Shown: piece by piece, positions 16,157 through 25,299 of the stretch
Numbering within the stretch: position 1 is the stretch's first letter
How the letters are laid out: every line of letters starts with the position of its first letter
Assembly (NCBI GenBank): GCA_004552385.1
Contig: SFOL01000035.1
Coordinates: 1 to 32,173, forward strand
DNA: 32,173 nucleotides
Source: Bacteroidales bacterium
GTDB lineage: Bacteria; Bacteroidota; Bacteroidia; Bacteroidales; Marinilabiliaceae
Direction: 5' to 3'
The notes under the pieces: model-generated
The model's input: the letters and a program-made list of their open reading frames with translations, nothing else
Databases searched by the model: none
What the model was told of the DNA's origin: nothing
Position numbers and translations under genes: made by a program

Positions 16157-17827
16157 TTAGTCGTAGTTGAACGAGCTGCCGCCCACGAACTCGCGCAAGA
16201 GCGATGTCGGCGGGATGGTGTCGCCGTCAAGGGGCTCGAAGTAGCTCAGGAACTTGAGCAGGCGGCGAGCCTCGCCATATTGGGGGGAGTTGCGCTTCAC
16301 CTCGAGCAGCAGGGGCTCGGCCTTCGCCTTCAAGACGGCCAGCTCGTAGAATGTGCACGAATTGAACATCACGTCGGCCTCCTCCTGGTTGGTGTATATG
16401 AAGAGGTCTTCGCCGCGGCGGACGCTCGGCCACATGGCTATGGTCGACTCCGCATTGTGCCCGCGGGTGTAGTAGTCGCGTACTATGCGGCGTATCAGGC
16501 GGTTGTCGGTCGTATGGATGCGCGTGAGCTGGTCGAAGTTGATGCCCGCGAGGGGGGCCACGTATATGCGGAATTTGTTGGCCTCGGGAATCATCGGGGT
16601 CAGTGCGGGTGTCAGGCCGTGCGTGCCCTCTATCACAATGATGCTCCTGTCGTCTATACGCAACTTTGTGCCGTCATATTCGCGCTCGCCTTTTATGAAG
16701 TTATATTTCGGGATTTCAACCTCCTTGCCGTCCATCAAGGCCAGCAGCTGCTCGTTAAACAGTTTGACGTCAATGGCCTCCACGGCCTCGAAGTCGAGCT
16801 TGCCATCCTCGTCGCGCGGCGTGTCCACGCGGTTCACGAAGTAGTTGTCTATCGAGAGGTTTATTGGTTTTATACCGTCCAATATCATTTGCACGGCCAG
16901 ACGCTTGCTGAATGTCGTCTTCCCGCTCGACGATGGCCCGGAGATCAGAACCACCTTCACATGGTCGCGCTTCGCGGCTATCATGTCGGCTATGTCGGCT
17001 ATCTTCTTCTCGTGGAGCGCCTCCGCCACCTGTATTATCTCATGCCCGAACCCTTTGACTATGGCGTCGTTGAGGTCGGCCAGGCGGCGCACCTTCATCA
17101 GGTTCTGCAGCTTGTCTTGCTCCATGAACGTGCCGAACATCTTGTTCTGCACCGTCATGGGGGCCACTTTCGACGGCTCCTTGTCGTCAGGCACCTGCAG
17201 CAGCATGCCGCTGAAGTATTCGCGGAGGTCGAACACGTCCACTACGGATGTGTTCGGCACCAACTCGCCGAATAGTATGGCCGAGTGGCCGTTCAGCGTA
17301 TGGACGGCCGTATACATGTCTCCGTGCTGGGTTATCAGACGCGCGGTGTCGGCCGTCTTGCCAAGCTTCTTCACAGCCTCGCTGGCGGGAATCTCCCTCC
17401 TCACTATGGGCAGGGCGGATTTCTGCAGCTCGCGCATCCGTTCCAGCAGGGCCAGCGTCTGCTTCGTCGTGGGGTCTATCACCTTGCCGTCCGCACCGCG
17501 AAGCTCGCAGTAAAGACCTTTCGACACGGAGTGCAGAACCTCGAGTTCCGCCTCCGGCATCACCTCGGCCGCGGCGGCGTATAGCATCAGGATAAGCGAG
17601 CGGACGTACATCCGCCGCCCCTCTGGCGCCGTTATGTCAAAAAATTTGACCTGCTTGGGCTGGTACAGCCTGAAGTCCAGCCCCGCGCTCTTGTTGTTCA
17701 CGCAAGCACCAAGTATGGGGTAACGAAGCTTGAGCCCCAAATCTTGGGCTATCTCGCCAAGTGAGCGACCGGCCGCCACGATGACCGCCGTGCCCGTGTT
17801 CTCGCACTGGATCTCTATTGTCTCCAT
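16157..17827 (-). CDS. Nucleoside (uridine-type) kinase with TGS-like N-terminal region
   Basis: This 556-residue protein belongs to the long uridine-kinase/phosphoribulokinase family common in Bacteroidales and Thermotogales. Residues 1-~70 resemble a TGS domain, and ~70-200 resemble the second additional domain of threonyl-tRNA synthetase. The kinase domain (~285-490) has a P-loop GPSSSGKTT at ~294, SIDNYFV, and the GTHGL segment. It would phosphorylate uridine/cytidine or a related nucleoside with ATP or GTP; the true substrate of this long subfamily is not fixed by sequence. It is divergent from plsC with ~175 bases between starts. Start at the ATG at 17827; no better upstream start. Confidence 0.85.
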   Translation of the reverse strand: METIEIQCENTGTAVIVAAGRSLGEIAQDLGLKLRYPILGACVNNKSAGLDFRLYQPKQVKFFDITAPEGRRMYVRSLILMLYAAAAEVMPEAELEVLHSVSKGLYCELRGADGKVIDPTTKQTLALLERMRELQKSALPIVRREIPASEAVKKLGKTADTARLITQHGDMYTAVHTLNGHSAILFGELVPNTSVVDVFDLREYFSGMLLQVPDDKEPSKVAPMTVQNKMFGTFMEQDKLQNLMKVRRLADLNDAIVKGFGHEIIQVAEALHEKKIADIADMIAAKRDHVKVVLISGPSSSGKTTFSKRLAVQMILDGIKPINLSIDNYFVNRVDTPRDEDGKLDFEAVEAIDVKLFNEQLLALMDGKEVEIPKYNFIKGEREYDGTKLRIDDRSIIVIEGTHGLTPALTPMIPEANKFRIYVAPLAGINFDQLTRIHTTDNRLIRRIVRDYYTRGHNAESTIAMWPSVRRGEDLFIYTNQEEADVMFNSCTFYELAVLKAKAEPLLLEVKRNSPQYGEARRLLKFLSYFEPLDGDTIPPTSLLREFVGGSSFNYD

Positions 17828-17944
17828 TTTCCTTTCCCGTATGTAATGTGTCTGAATTTCCCACCGGCGCCACGCGTCTCCTCACGCCGATCTTGACCTG
17901 TGGCGTAAAGCGAGTAGAGCCGGGTGGCGTTTCTCTTCTCTACA

Positions 17945-17952
17945 CAAATATA
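17945..17952 (-). promoter_or_regulatory. Candidate -7 element for the nucleoside kinase
   Basis: TATATTTG on the minus strand matches TAnnTTTG and lies 118 bases upstream of the kinase start. No TTG at the expected spacing was found, so this is tentative. Confidence 0.4.
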
Positions 17953-17964
17953 ACAAAAAAATGC

Positions 17965-17972
17965 TAACTTCG
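17965..17972 (+). promoter_or_regulatory. Candidate -7 element for plsC
   Basis: TAACTTCG, one base off TAnnTTTG, 30 bases before the plsC ATG. No clear -33 element. Confidence 0.4.
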
Positions 17973-18002
17973 CACGTTTGAAACACACGCAACCTGACTC
18001 CG

Positions 18003-18722
18003 ATGCGCAACAAATATCTCGTATGGCTCTATCAGCCGTACAAATATCTGATACTCATACCTCTCGCTGTGGCAGACACCATCGTCTTCACGGTGTTCAC
18101 GTGGCTGCTGTCACTGCTTTCGCCAAAGGCGGCGGGCTATGCCGCCAAGTGCTGGGCCAAGGTCATACACTGGCTCACGCCCATGCCCGTCAAGCTCGTC
18201 GGGGCCGAGAATATCAAGAAGGGGCAGAGCTACGTCATTGTCGCTAACCACCAGAGCGCCTACGACATTATCCTCGTCTACGGCAGCCTGCCCATCGATT
18301 TCCGATGGATCATGAAGCAGGAGCTGCGCGCTGTGCCCTTCCTCGGCTTCGCGTGCGAGAATTGCGGCCATATATTCCTCGACAGATCGTCGGCACGCAA
18401 GGCCTACAGGAGCATCCAGAGGGCCAAGGAGATCCTCACTGGCGGCACGTCCGTCGTCATATTCCCCGAGGGTCACAGGAGCGGACGCCCGCAGATGAAC
18501 GAGTTCAAGCACGGGGCTTTCCGCATGGCGTTCGAGCTCGGGTTGCCCATGCTGCCAATCTCTATCAAGGACACTTGCCGAGTCATGCCGGGAGGCATCG
18601 AGACGCTCTTCCCCGCGCGGGCCACGCTGACCATACATCCGGCTGTCGACGTCAACCTCTACGAGGGGCGCAGAGACGAGCTCATAAAGCATCTACAGGA
18701 TGTCATAGCCTCCGCCGTATAG
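18003..18722 (+). CDS. plsC: 1-acyl-sn-glycerol-3-phosphate acyltransferase
   Basis: PlsC adds the second acyl chain to lysophosphatidic acid, making phosphatidic acid at the inner membrane. The protein is 239 residues with hydrophobic segments at ~18-50 that anchor it. The HX4D motif (NHQSAYD) at ~82-88 and the glycerophosphate-binding motif FPEGHRS at ~158-164 are present; the latter has His where EGTRS is most common, which is a tolerated variant. It is followed by prfC after 51 bases on the same strand. Confidence 0.9.
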   Translation: MRNKYLVWLYQPYKYLILIPLAVADTIVFTVFTWLLSLLSPKAAGYAAKCWAKVIHWLTPMPVKLVGAENIKKGQSYVIVANHQSAYDIILVYGSLPIDFRWIMKQELRAVPFLGFACENCGHIFLDRSSARKAYRSIQRAKEILTGGTSVVIFPEGHRSGRPQMNEFKHGAFRMAFELGLPMLPISIKDTCRVMPGGIETLFPARATLTIHPAVDVNLYEGRRDELIKHLQDVIASAV

Positions 18723-18773
18723 GCATACCACCACGCACCTGATTCAAGAAAAAACAGAAAACAACCACATACT

Positions 18774-20348
18774 TTGGATTTCCTGCAAGAAATAAATCGC
18801 CGGCGAACTTTCGCCATAATCAGCCACCCTGACGCCGGCAAGACGACCCTCACAGAAAAGCTCCTCCTCTTCGGCGGAGCCATTCACGTGGCCGGCGCCG
18901 TCAAGAGCAATAAGATTAAAAAGACAGCCACGTCCGACTTCATGGAGATCGAGAAGCAGCGCGGCATATCTGTGGCAACATCGGTCATGGGCTTCGAGTA
19001 TGACGGATACAAGGTCAACATCCTCGACACCCCGGGTCACCAGGACTTCGCCGAAGACACCTTCCGAACCCTCACGGCCGTAGACTCCGTAATTATCGTC
19101 ATCGACGCCGCCAAAGGAGTCGAGACGCAGACCAGGAAGCTCATGCAGGTGTGCCGAATGCGCAAGACGCCGGTCATCGTCTTCATCAACAAGATGGACC
19201 GCCCGGCCAATGATCCTTTCGACCTGCTTGACGAGATTGAGGCTGAACTACAAATCGGAGTGCGCCCGCTCAGCTGGCCCATAGGCTCAGGCGAGATCTT
19301 CCGGGGGGTCTATAACATCTTCGAGAAGAACCTCTATCTCTATGAACCCAGCAAACAGACTGTGCAAGAGGGGGTCGACGTCTCTCTCGAATCGGAGGAG
19401 CTCGACGCCCGCATAGGAGACAACGCAGCCACCACTCTACGCGAGGAGCTCGAGACCGTCGAGGGCGTTTACCCCGAGTTTGACGTCAATTTGTACCGCA
19501 GCGGCGACGTCGCGCCAGTCTTCTTCGGCTCCGCCCTCAACAACTTCGGTGTCAGGGAGCTCCTGCACTGCTTCCTCCAAATCGCTCCTAAACCGCAGCC
19601 AAGCCATGCCGAGGAACGCGACGTTAACCCTGAGGAAAACAAGTTCACAGGCTTCGTGTTCAAGATACATGCCAACATGGATCCCAACCACCGCAACAGA
19701 ATCGCCTTCGTCAAGGTCTGTAGCGGCAAGTTTGAGCGAAACAAGCCGTACAGGCACGTCAGGCTCGGCAAAGACCTGAAGTTCTCAAGTCCCACGGCTT
19801 TCATGGCCGACAAGAAGAATATAATCGACGAAGCCTACCCCGGCGACATTGTCGGCCTGCCAGACACTGGCAACTTCAAAATCGGAGACTCGGTCTCTGA
19901 AGGCGAGAATATCCACTTCCGCGGGCTGCCAAGTTTCTCCCCCGAGCTCTTCAGATACATTGACAACGCCGACCCCATGAAGGCCAAGCAGCTCGCCAAG
20001 GGCATCGACCAACTTATGGACGAGGGCGTGGCGCAGCTCTTCATCCACCAGTTCAACGGACGTAAAATCATAGGAACCGTCGGCGCGCTCCAGTTCGAGG
20101 TCATTGAGTACCGACTCCTTCATGAATACGGGGCAAAGTGCCGATACGAGGGTCTTTCGCTCTATAAGGCGTGCTGGATTGAGAGCGATGACGCCGAGCA
20201 GCTGGCGGAATTCAAAAAACGCAAGCAGCAATACCTCGCAAAAGATAAAGACGGGCGCGACGTCTTCCTCGCCGAGAGCAACTTTATGCTTCAAATGGCG
20301 CAGCAGGACTTCAAGAACATCCGTTTCCACTTCTCAAGCGAATTCTGA
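18774..20348 (+). CDS. prfC: Peptide chain release factor 3
   Basis: RF3 is the GTPase that recycles RF1/RF2 from the ribosome after termination. The 524 residues are normal length. GTPase motifs are visible: G1 SHPDAGKTT, G3 DTPGHQDF and G4 NKMD, followed by domains II and III of the EF-G/RF3 type. The start is TTG at 18774: it places the family N-terminus (DFLQEINRRRTFAI) directly after the start codon, and no in-frame ATG lies upstream. It follows plsC closely and precedes aspS by 80 bases. Confidence 0.95.
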   Translation: MDFLQEINRRRTFAIISHPDAGKTTLTEKLLLFGGAIHVAGAVKSNKIKKTATSDFMEIEKQRGISVATSVMGFEYDGYKVNILDTPGHQDFAEDTFRTLTAVDSVIIVIDAAKGVETQTRKLMQVCRMRKTPVIVFINKMDRPANDPFDLLDEIEAELQIGVRPLSWPIGSGEIFRGVYNIFEKNLYLYEPSKQTVQEGVDVSLESEELDARIGDNAATTLREELETVEGVYPEFDVNLYRSGDVAPVFFGSALNNFGVRELLHCFLQIAPKPQPSHAEERDVNPEENKFTGFVFKIHANMDPNHRNRIAFVKVCSGKFERNKPYRHVRLGKDLKFSSPTAFMADKKNIIDEAYPGDIVGLPDTGNFKIGDSVSEGENIHFRGLPSFSPELFRYIDNADPMKAKQLAKGIDQLMDEGVAQLFIHQFNGRKIIGTVGALQFEVIEYRLLHEYGAKCRYEGLSLYKACWIESDDAEQLAEFKKRKQQYLAKDKDGRDVFLAESNFMLQMAQQDFKNIRFHFSSEF

Positions 20349-20372
20349 CATTCAAAAAAAGAAAAACACCTC

Positions 20373-20393
20373 GCCCCGGTAATAAGACGGGGC
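20373..20393. terminator. Weak hairpin between prfC and aspS
   Basis: GCCCCG (20373-20378) pairs with CGGGGC (20388-20393) over a 9-base loop. There is no T-run on the plus strand; the A-rich run lies on its left side. Function as a plus-strand terminator is doubtful. Confidence 0.25.
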
Positions 20394-20428
20394 CGGACAT
20401 AATCTGACAATAAAGAACATTAATATAT

Positions 20429-22192
20429 ATGTACAGGACTCACACATGCGGTGAACTCCGCATAGCCGACGCCGGCAAGCAGGTGACGCTGGCCGGATGG
20501 GTGCAACGCTCGCGCAAGATGGGCGGCATGACGTTCGTCGACGTTCGCGACCGTTATGGCATTACTCAGATTGTTTTCAATTCCGAGTCCGACGCCGCTC
20601 TCAATGACGCGGCTGCCAAGCTCGGCCGAGAGTTCGTCATACAAGTGACGGGTCTCGTCCGCGAGAGGGAGAGCAAGAACAAGAATATCCCCACGGGAGA
20701 CATCGAGATCATAGCTCAGCAGCTTAACGTCCTCAACGAGAGCGCTACGCCCCCATTCACCATCGAGGACGACACCGACGGCGGAGACGACCTCCGCATG
20801 AAATACAGGTACCTCGACCTCCGCCGTGCCGCAGTACGAAAGAACCTCGAGCTCCGCCACGACATCTGCCAGAAGATCCGCACCTACCTCTCCGACCTCA
20901 AGTTCCTCGAGGTCGAGACCCCGGTGCTCATCGGATCAACGCCCGAGGGTGCGCGAGATTTCGTAGTCCCCAGCCGCATGAACCCAGGCCAGTTCTATGC
21001 GCTACCGCAGAGCCCGCAGACACTCAAGCAGCTCCTTATGGTGGCCGGTTTCGACCGCTACTTCCAGATTGTCAAGTGCTTCCGCGACGAGGATCTGCGA
21101 GCCGACCGTCAGCCAGAGTTCACTCAGATTGACTGCGAGATGAGCTTTATCGAGCAAGAGGACATTCTCAACGTCTTCGAGGGGCTCATGAAGACGCTTT
21201 TCCGCGAGGTCAAGGGCATTGACTTCAATGAGCCGTTCCTCAGAATGACGTGGCAGGACGCCATGAAATATTACGGGTCCGACAAACCAGACCTCAGGTT
21301 CGGCATGAAGTTCGTCGAGATCAAGGACATCATGCAGGGCCACGGCTTCTCCGTCTTCGACGGGGCTGAGTACATCGGCGCCATTTGCGCCAAGGGTGCC
21401 GCCCACTACACCCGCAAGCAGCTCGACGCCCTCACTGACTTCGTCAAGAGGCCGCAGATCGGCGCCAAGGGGCTCGTCTACGCTCGTGTCGAGGCCGATG
21501 GCTCTGTCAAGAGCTCTGTCGACAAGTTCTACGACCAGGCTTCGCTCCAGTCTCTCAAGGAGAGGATGCAGGCCGAAGCCGGCGACCTCATTCTCATCAT
21601 CTGCGGCCCCAACGCCATGAAGGCCCGCAAGCAGCTCTGCGAGCTCCGCCTCGAGATGGGCAATCAGCTCGGGCTCCGCGATAAGAACAAATATGCGTGC
21701 CTTTGGGTCATCGACTTCCCCATGTATGAGTGGAGCGAGGAGGAGAACCGCCTTATGGCCATGCACCACCCCTTCACCAGCCCCAAGCCCGAGGACTACG
21801 GACTGCTCGACTCTGACCCGGCATCGGTCCGCGCCAATGCCTACGACATGGTTATCAATGGCGTCGAGGTCGGTGGCGGATCTATTCGTATCCATGATGC
21901 CGTCCTCCAGGCCAAGATTTTCAAAATCCTCGGCTTCACGCCCGAGAAGGCTCAGCAGCAGTTCGGCTTCCTCATGAACGCCTTCAAGTTCGGCGCACCG
22001 CCTCACGGTGGTCTCGCCTTCGGCCTTGACAGGCTCGTCTCGCTCTTCGCCGGCCTCGACTCCATTCGAGATTGCATCGCATTCCCGAAAAACAATGCAG
22101 GCCGCGACGTCATGCTTGACGCTCCTGCGCCTCTTGACCAGAAGCAGCTCGACGAGCTTGAGCTTGCTGTGCTCGCTAAAGACGTTAAATGA
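20429..22192 (+). CDS. aspS: Aspartyl-tRNA synthetase
   Basis: Class II synthetase charging tRNA(Asp). The 587 residues match the bacterial form, including the GAD insertion domain (~290-420). The anticodon-binding OB domain is at the N-terminus (YRTHTCGELR...VTLAGWVQR). Motif 2 is CFRDEDLRADRQPEFTQID and motif 3 GLDRLVSLFAG. It is followed after 95 bases by floA. Synonymous codons favour C-ending forms (CTC, ATC, GTC), unlike the plus-strand genes before 14.4 kb. Confidence 0.96.
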   Translation: MYRTHTCGELRIADAGKQVTLAGWVQRSRKMGGMTFVDVRDRYGITQIVFNSESDAALNDAAAKLGREFVIQVTGLVRERESKNKNIPTGDIEIIAQQLNVLNESATPPFTIEDDTDGGDDLRMKYRYLDLRRAAVRKNLELRHDICQKIRTYLSDLKFLEVETPVLIGSTPEGARDFVVPSRMNPGQFYALPQSPQTLKQLLMVAGFDRYFQIVKCFRDEDLRADRQPEFTQIDCEMSFIEQEDILNVFEGLMKTLFREVKGIDFNEPFLRMTWQDAMKYYGSDKPDLRFGMKFVEIKDIMQGHGFSVFDGAEYIGAICAKGAAHYTRKQLDALTDFVKRPQIGAKGLVYARVEADGSVKSSVDKFYDQASLQSLKERMQAEAGDLILIICGPNAMKARKQLCELRLEMGNQLGLRDKNKYACLWVIDFPMYEWSEEENRLMAMHHPFTSPKPEDYGLLDSDPASVRANAYDMVINGVEVGGGSIRIHDAVLQAKIFKILGFTPEKAQQQFGFLMNAFKFGAPPHGGLAFGLDRLVSLFAGLDSIRDCIAFPKNNAGRDVMLDAPAPLDQKQLDELELAVLAKDVK

Positions 22193-22203
22193 CATTGCCA
22201 AAG

Positions 22204-22228
22204 GGGCGTGCGGTCTTGCCGTGCGCCC
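22204..22228 (+). terminator. Possible terminator after aspS
   Basis: A 10-bp stem with two G-U pairs and a 5-base loop (22204-22213 with 22219-22228), 11 bases after the aspS stop, followed by TTCGGCTTATTG. The T-run is poor, so it may be an attenuator or not function. Confidence 0.4.
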
Positions 22229-22287
22229 TTCGGCTTATTGTCGCGACGTACGTAATCGAATTTTCATCAATTTAAAAAATACTGACC

Positions 22288-23271
22288 ATGGAACTCTACA
22301 TCCCCATCGCCATTCTGGTAGGCCTCGTCCTGCTTCTGGCGGTCTTCTTCTATTATGTGCCGCTGCTCCTTTGGGTCTCAGCGCTCGTCTCCGGTGTGCA
22401 TATATCGCTCATCCAGCTCGTGCTTATGCGCATCCGCAAGGTGCCGCCAACGGTTATCGTCCAGGCTCTCATCGAGGCGCACAAGGCCGGTCTGAAAGAC
22501 ATCAGGCGCGACGAGCTTGAGGCGCACTACCTCGCCGGAGGTCACGTCCAGAAGGTCGTCCACGCACTCGTTTCCGCCAACAAGGCAAACATTAACCTCA
22601 CCTTCCAGATGGCCACGGCCATCGACCTTGCCGGTCGAGACGTATTCGAGGCCGTGCAGATGTCTGTCAACCCCAGAGTCATTGACACCCCGCCTGTGAC
22701 GGCTGTCGCTAAGAACGGCATTCAGCTTATTGCCAAGGCGCGCGTCACGGTTCGCGCCAATATCCGTCAGCTTGTCGGTGGCGCAGGCGAGGAGACAGTC
22801 CTTGCGCGTGTGGGCGAGGGCATCGTCTCTTCCATAGGCTCGTCTGAGAGCCACGAGAGGGTGCTCGAGAACCCCGACAGCATATCAAAGGTGGTGCTCT
22901 CAAAGGGGCTTGACTCTGGCACGGCGTTCGAGATCCTCTCCATCGACATTGCCGACATCGACGTGGGCAAGAACATCGGCGCCGCGCTCCAAATGGATCA
23001 GGCGAATGCCGATAAGAACATCGCCCAGGCCAAGGCCGAGGAGCGCAGGGCTATGGCTGTGGCGCTTGAGCAGGAGATGAAGGCTAAGGCGCAAGAGGCG
23101 CGTGCCAGGGTGATCGAGGCCGAGGCCGAAGTGCCCAAAGCCATGGCCGAGGCTTTCAGAAACGGCAACCTTGGCATTATGGATTATGTCCGCTACAAGA
23201 ATGTCGAGGCCGACACCGCCATGAGGCAGTCTATCGCAGGGCCTCAGGCTCAGCGTAAAGACTCCAAGTAG
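22288..23271 (+). CDS. floA: Flotillin-like protein FloA
   Basis: FloA is a membrane-anchored SPFH protein that organises lipid microdomains. The 327 residues begin with a hydrophobic hairpin-like anchor (~1-45), followed by the SPFH domain (~50-230) and a C-terminal coiled region rich in Ala, Glu and Lys with repeated EA pairs (~230-290). Length and N-terminal pattern fit the bacterial FloA/YqfA family. No NfeD partner gene is adjacent, although the two are often paired in other phyla. It ends at a strong bidirectional terminator. Confidence 0.92.
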   Translation: MELYIPIAILVGLVLLLAVFFYYVPLLLWVSALVSGVHISLIQLVLMRIRKVPPTVIVQALIEAHKAGLKDIRRDELEAHYLAGGHVQKVVHALVSANKANINLTFQMATAIDLAGRDVFEAVQMSVNPRVIDTPPVTAVAKNGIQLIAKARVTVRANIRQLVGGAGEETVLARVGEGIVSSIGSSESHERVLENPDSISKVVLSKGLDSGTAFEILSIDIADIDVGKNIGAALQMDQANADKNIAQAKAEERRAMAVALEQEMKAKAQEARARVIEAEAEVPKAMAEAFRNGNLGIMDYVRYKNVEADTAMRQSIAGPQAQRKDSK

Positions 23272-23290
23272 CCTGGCAATCGCTTACAAT

Positions 23291-23326
23291 AAAAAGCCCG
23301 GGGATTTGAGATCCCCGGGCTTTTTT
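23291..23326. terminator. Bidirectional terminator between floA and trxB
   Basis: A perfect 10-bp stem (23296-23305 with 23311-23320, loop TTGAG), with AAAAA on the left and TTTTTT on the right, serving the two convergent genes. Confidence 0.92.
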
Positions 23327-23353
23327 ATTGCGTCCGACGTTCGCCCGCCCGCT

Positions 23354-24271
23354 CTACCGGGCCAGGAATCGTTCCGCGTCGAGAGCGGCGCGACAGCCGG
23401 AGGCGGCAGCATTCACAGCCTGGCGGTATAAGGGGTCGCACACGTCGCCCGCCGCAAAGACGCCTGGTATGTTTGTGGCCTGAGTAGGGCTTGCCACTTT
23501 TATGTAGCCTTGCTCGTCGGTCTCCACTTGCGGGAACGCCACAGTGTTCGGCGTGTGGCCTATGGCCAGGAAAAAGCCTGAAATGTCTATCGTCTCGAGC
23601 GCGCCCGTGGCCTTGTTGCGTAGTATGGCGTGCTCCAATTTGCCTTCGCCCGTAAGCGATACCGTCTCATGCTCATAGAGTATCGTTATGTTCTCTTTTT
23701 TCAAGAGACGCTCGCGCATCACTTGCGAGGCGCGCAGCTCGTTGCGGCGGACAATGAGGTAGACTTTTTCCGCCAGGCCCGACAAGTAAAGAGCCTCCTC
23801 GGCGGCGGTGTCGCCGCCTCCCACCACGGCCACGTCTTTGCCGCGGTAGAAGAACCCGTCGCACGTGGCGCATGCCGAAACTCCCGCCCCGGCGTATTTC
23901 TGCTCATCGGCCAAGCCAAGATAACGTGCCGACGCGCCTGTTGCTATTATTATTGCGTCGGCCTTCATCTCCGTGGCGTCGTCAAGCGTCACGCGGAATG
24001 GTCGGGTCGACAGGTCGGCTTTCACCACTTGACCGAACCTCATGTCGGCACCCAGTCGCTCAGCCTGGGTGCGCATGTCGGCCATGAGGTCATACCCCAT
24101 GCGACCATCCGGGAAGCCGGGGTAGTTCTCCACCATAGTGGTCTGGGTCAGCTGGCCGCCCTGCAACAGGCCGTCTATCAGCACAGGGTGCAGGTTCGCG
24201 CGGCTGGCGTATATGGCGGCCGTGTAGCCTGCGGGGCCGGAGCCTGCTATGAGTAGTCTGACGTGTTCCAT
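23354..24271 (-). CDS. trxB: Thioredoxin reductase
   Basis: A cytoplasmic FAD enzyme that reduces thioredoxin with NADPH. From the ATG at 24271 the protein is 305 residues, normal for TrxB. It has the FAD motif GSGPAG near the start, the redox pair CATC in the SACATCDGFFY segment, the NADPH motif VGGGDTAAEE, and FAAGDV near the end. The frame extends upstream to 24373, but those 34 residues are low-quality and run across a promoter, so the later ATG was chosen. Confidence 0.95.
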   Translation of the reverse strand: MEHVRLLIAGSGPAGYTAAIYASRANLHPVLIDGLLQGGQLTQTTMVENYPGFPDGRMGYDLMADMRTQAERLGADMRFGQVVKADLSTRPFRVTLDDATEMKADAIIIATGASARYLGLADEQKYAGAGVSACATCDGFFYRGKDVAVVGGGDTAAEEALYLSGLAEKVYLIVRRNELRASQVMRERLLKKENITILYEHETVSLTGEGKLEHAILRNKATGALETIDISGFFLAIGHTPNTVAFPQVETDEQGYIKVASPTQATNIPGVFAAGDVCDPLYRQAVNAAASGCRAALDAERFLAR

Positions 24272-24310
24272 GGTCTTATAATTTGTTTGTTTTTGTTCTT
24301 CTCGTTGGGG

Positions 24311-24318
24311 CAAAGGTA
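24311..24318 (-). promoter_or_regulatory. -7 element of trxB
   Basis: TACCTTTG on the minus strand matches TAnnTTTG, 40 bases upstream of the chosen trxB start. No good -33 match. It also supports the shorter start. Confidence 0.55.
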
Positions 24319-24369
24319 ACACATGTCGGCGTGGCGGCGAGTGCCGTCTTTGTGGTATATGAGGTTGAC

Positions 24370-25296
24370 TCAATAGGTCGTCAGGGTGAATCTCTTTTCG
24401 TCATATACTTCGCAAGCCACTATGCCGTAGCCACCATCGGTGTTTGACGTCACGGCCGATGTGCCGAATACAGGCAGCAGCAGGAAGTTCTGAGACTGCT
24501 GGCGTGTGTTCATGAAGTTGTAAAAGTCGTCCGACAAGTGGAGTAGGCGGACGGAAATGACTGTGCTGTCTGCTCCGTCTTCCTTGAGAGGTTTCTTGAT
24601 GTCTGCCCATGGGGCGGAGAGGTGCAGGGTGTTGAGCCCGCCACCTCTGACGGGTAGCCGTTCATCAACGAAAAGTCCTATGGGCGCGGCGCTTGTCATA
24701 TCTCCTGTCAAGTCGCTGAAAACGTTGCTTTTGTATTTGCATTTTATGACCGTGTCGGTCGCGATCCCGTCTTGGTAGGCAAGCCGGTGCACGGTTATCT
24801 GGTAATAGTCAGTCGTCTCCTGCGGGTCGCGCATGGAGAGTGATATGTGGAGCGTCTCTTTGTCGTCGGACGTTATGGTGTCCACTCTCTCTATCGGCAC
24901 GCGCGACATCACCAGTGCCGAGCCCCTCACCATCTTGCCATTGTCGCCAATCTCGGCCGATATGGTCACTTTGTCGTCAGTTGTCAACTTTTGTGGGGGA
25001 AAGGCGGCATCTGTTTGTCCGTTAGTGATGTGCGTGGTCCATAAAGGCTCATCGTTGACGCTCATTGTGACGTAGGCGTCATCCACGGCGGCCTCTTTCT
25101 GGTGGCTGTCGTAGGCCACGCTTGAGGCTATGTGCACGCGTATCGTGTCGGTCGGGGAGAATATGCACGTCATCACGCTGATGGGCGTGCCGCCCGACGT
25201 GTCTATCTCGTTAGCGTCTGTCTCGCAGGCCGTATGAGCCACCAATGCGGCAGATGCCGTTGTCAAGAGCGTCACTTTCATGATGATGTTGTTCAT
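24370..25296 (-). CDS. DUF4249 outer-membrane-associated lipoprotein
   Basis: This 308-residue protein follows the TonB receptor after 3 bases, the normal place for a DUF4249 protein in Bacteroidota. Met6 is an alternative start giving a cleaner signal peptide. A Cys at residue 24 after VAHTA is a plausible but imperfect lipobox. The body is a predicted beta-sandwich with no known catalytic motif. The family is co-encoded with FecR-linked TonB receptors and presumably helps capture the ligand at the surface; the ligand is unknown. Confidence 0.82.
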   Translation of the reverse strand: MNNIIMKVTLLTTASAALVAHTACETDANEIDTSGGTPISVMTCIFSPTDTIRVHIASSVAYDSHQKEAAVDDAYVTMSVNDEPLWTTHITNGQTDAAFPPQKLTTDDKVTISAEIGDNGKMVRGSALVMSRVPIERVDTITSDDKETLHISLSMRDPQETTDYYQITVHRLAYQDGIATDTVIKCKYKSNVFSDLTGDMTSAAPIGLFVDERLPVRGGGLNTLHLSAPWADIKKPLKEDGADSTVISVRLLHLSDDFYNFMNTRQQSQNFLLLPVFGTSAVTSNTDGGYGIVACEVYDEKRFTLTTY

Positions 25297-25299
25297 TTG

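Noticed and set aside
16055..17275. 406-codon open frame antisense to the nucleoside kinase
   Set aside because: Shadow of the kinase gene; composition rich in His/Val/Leu without family resemblance, and it runs over the kinase terminator.
21002..22201. 399-codon open frame antisense to aspS
   Set aside because: Lies fully opposite a confident aspS; high GC with C-ending codons produces long antisense frames. No recognisable domain.
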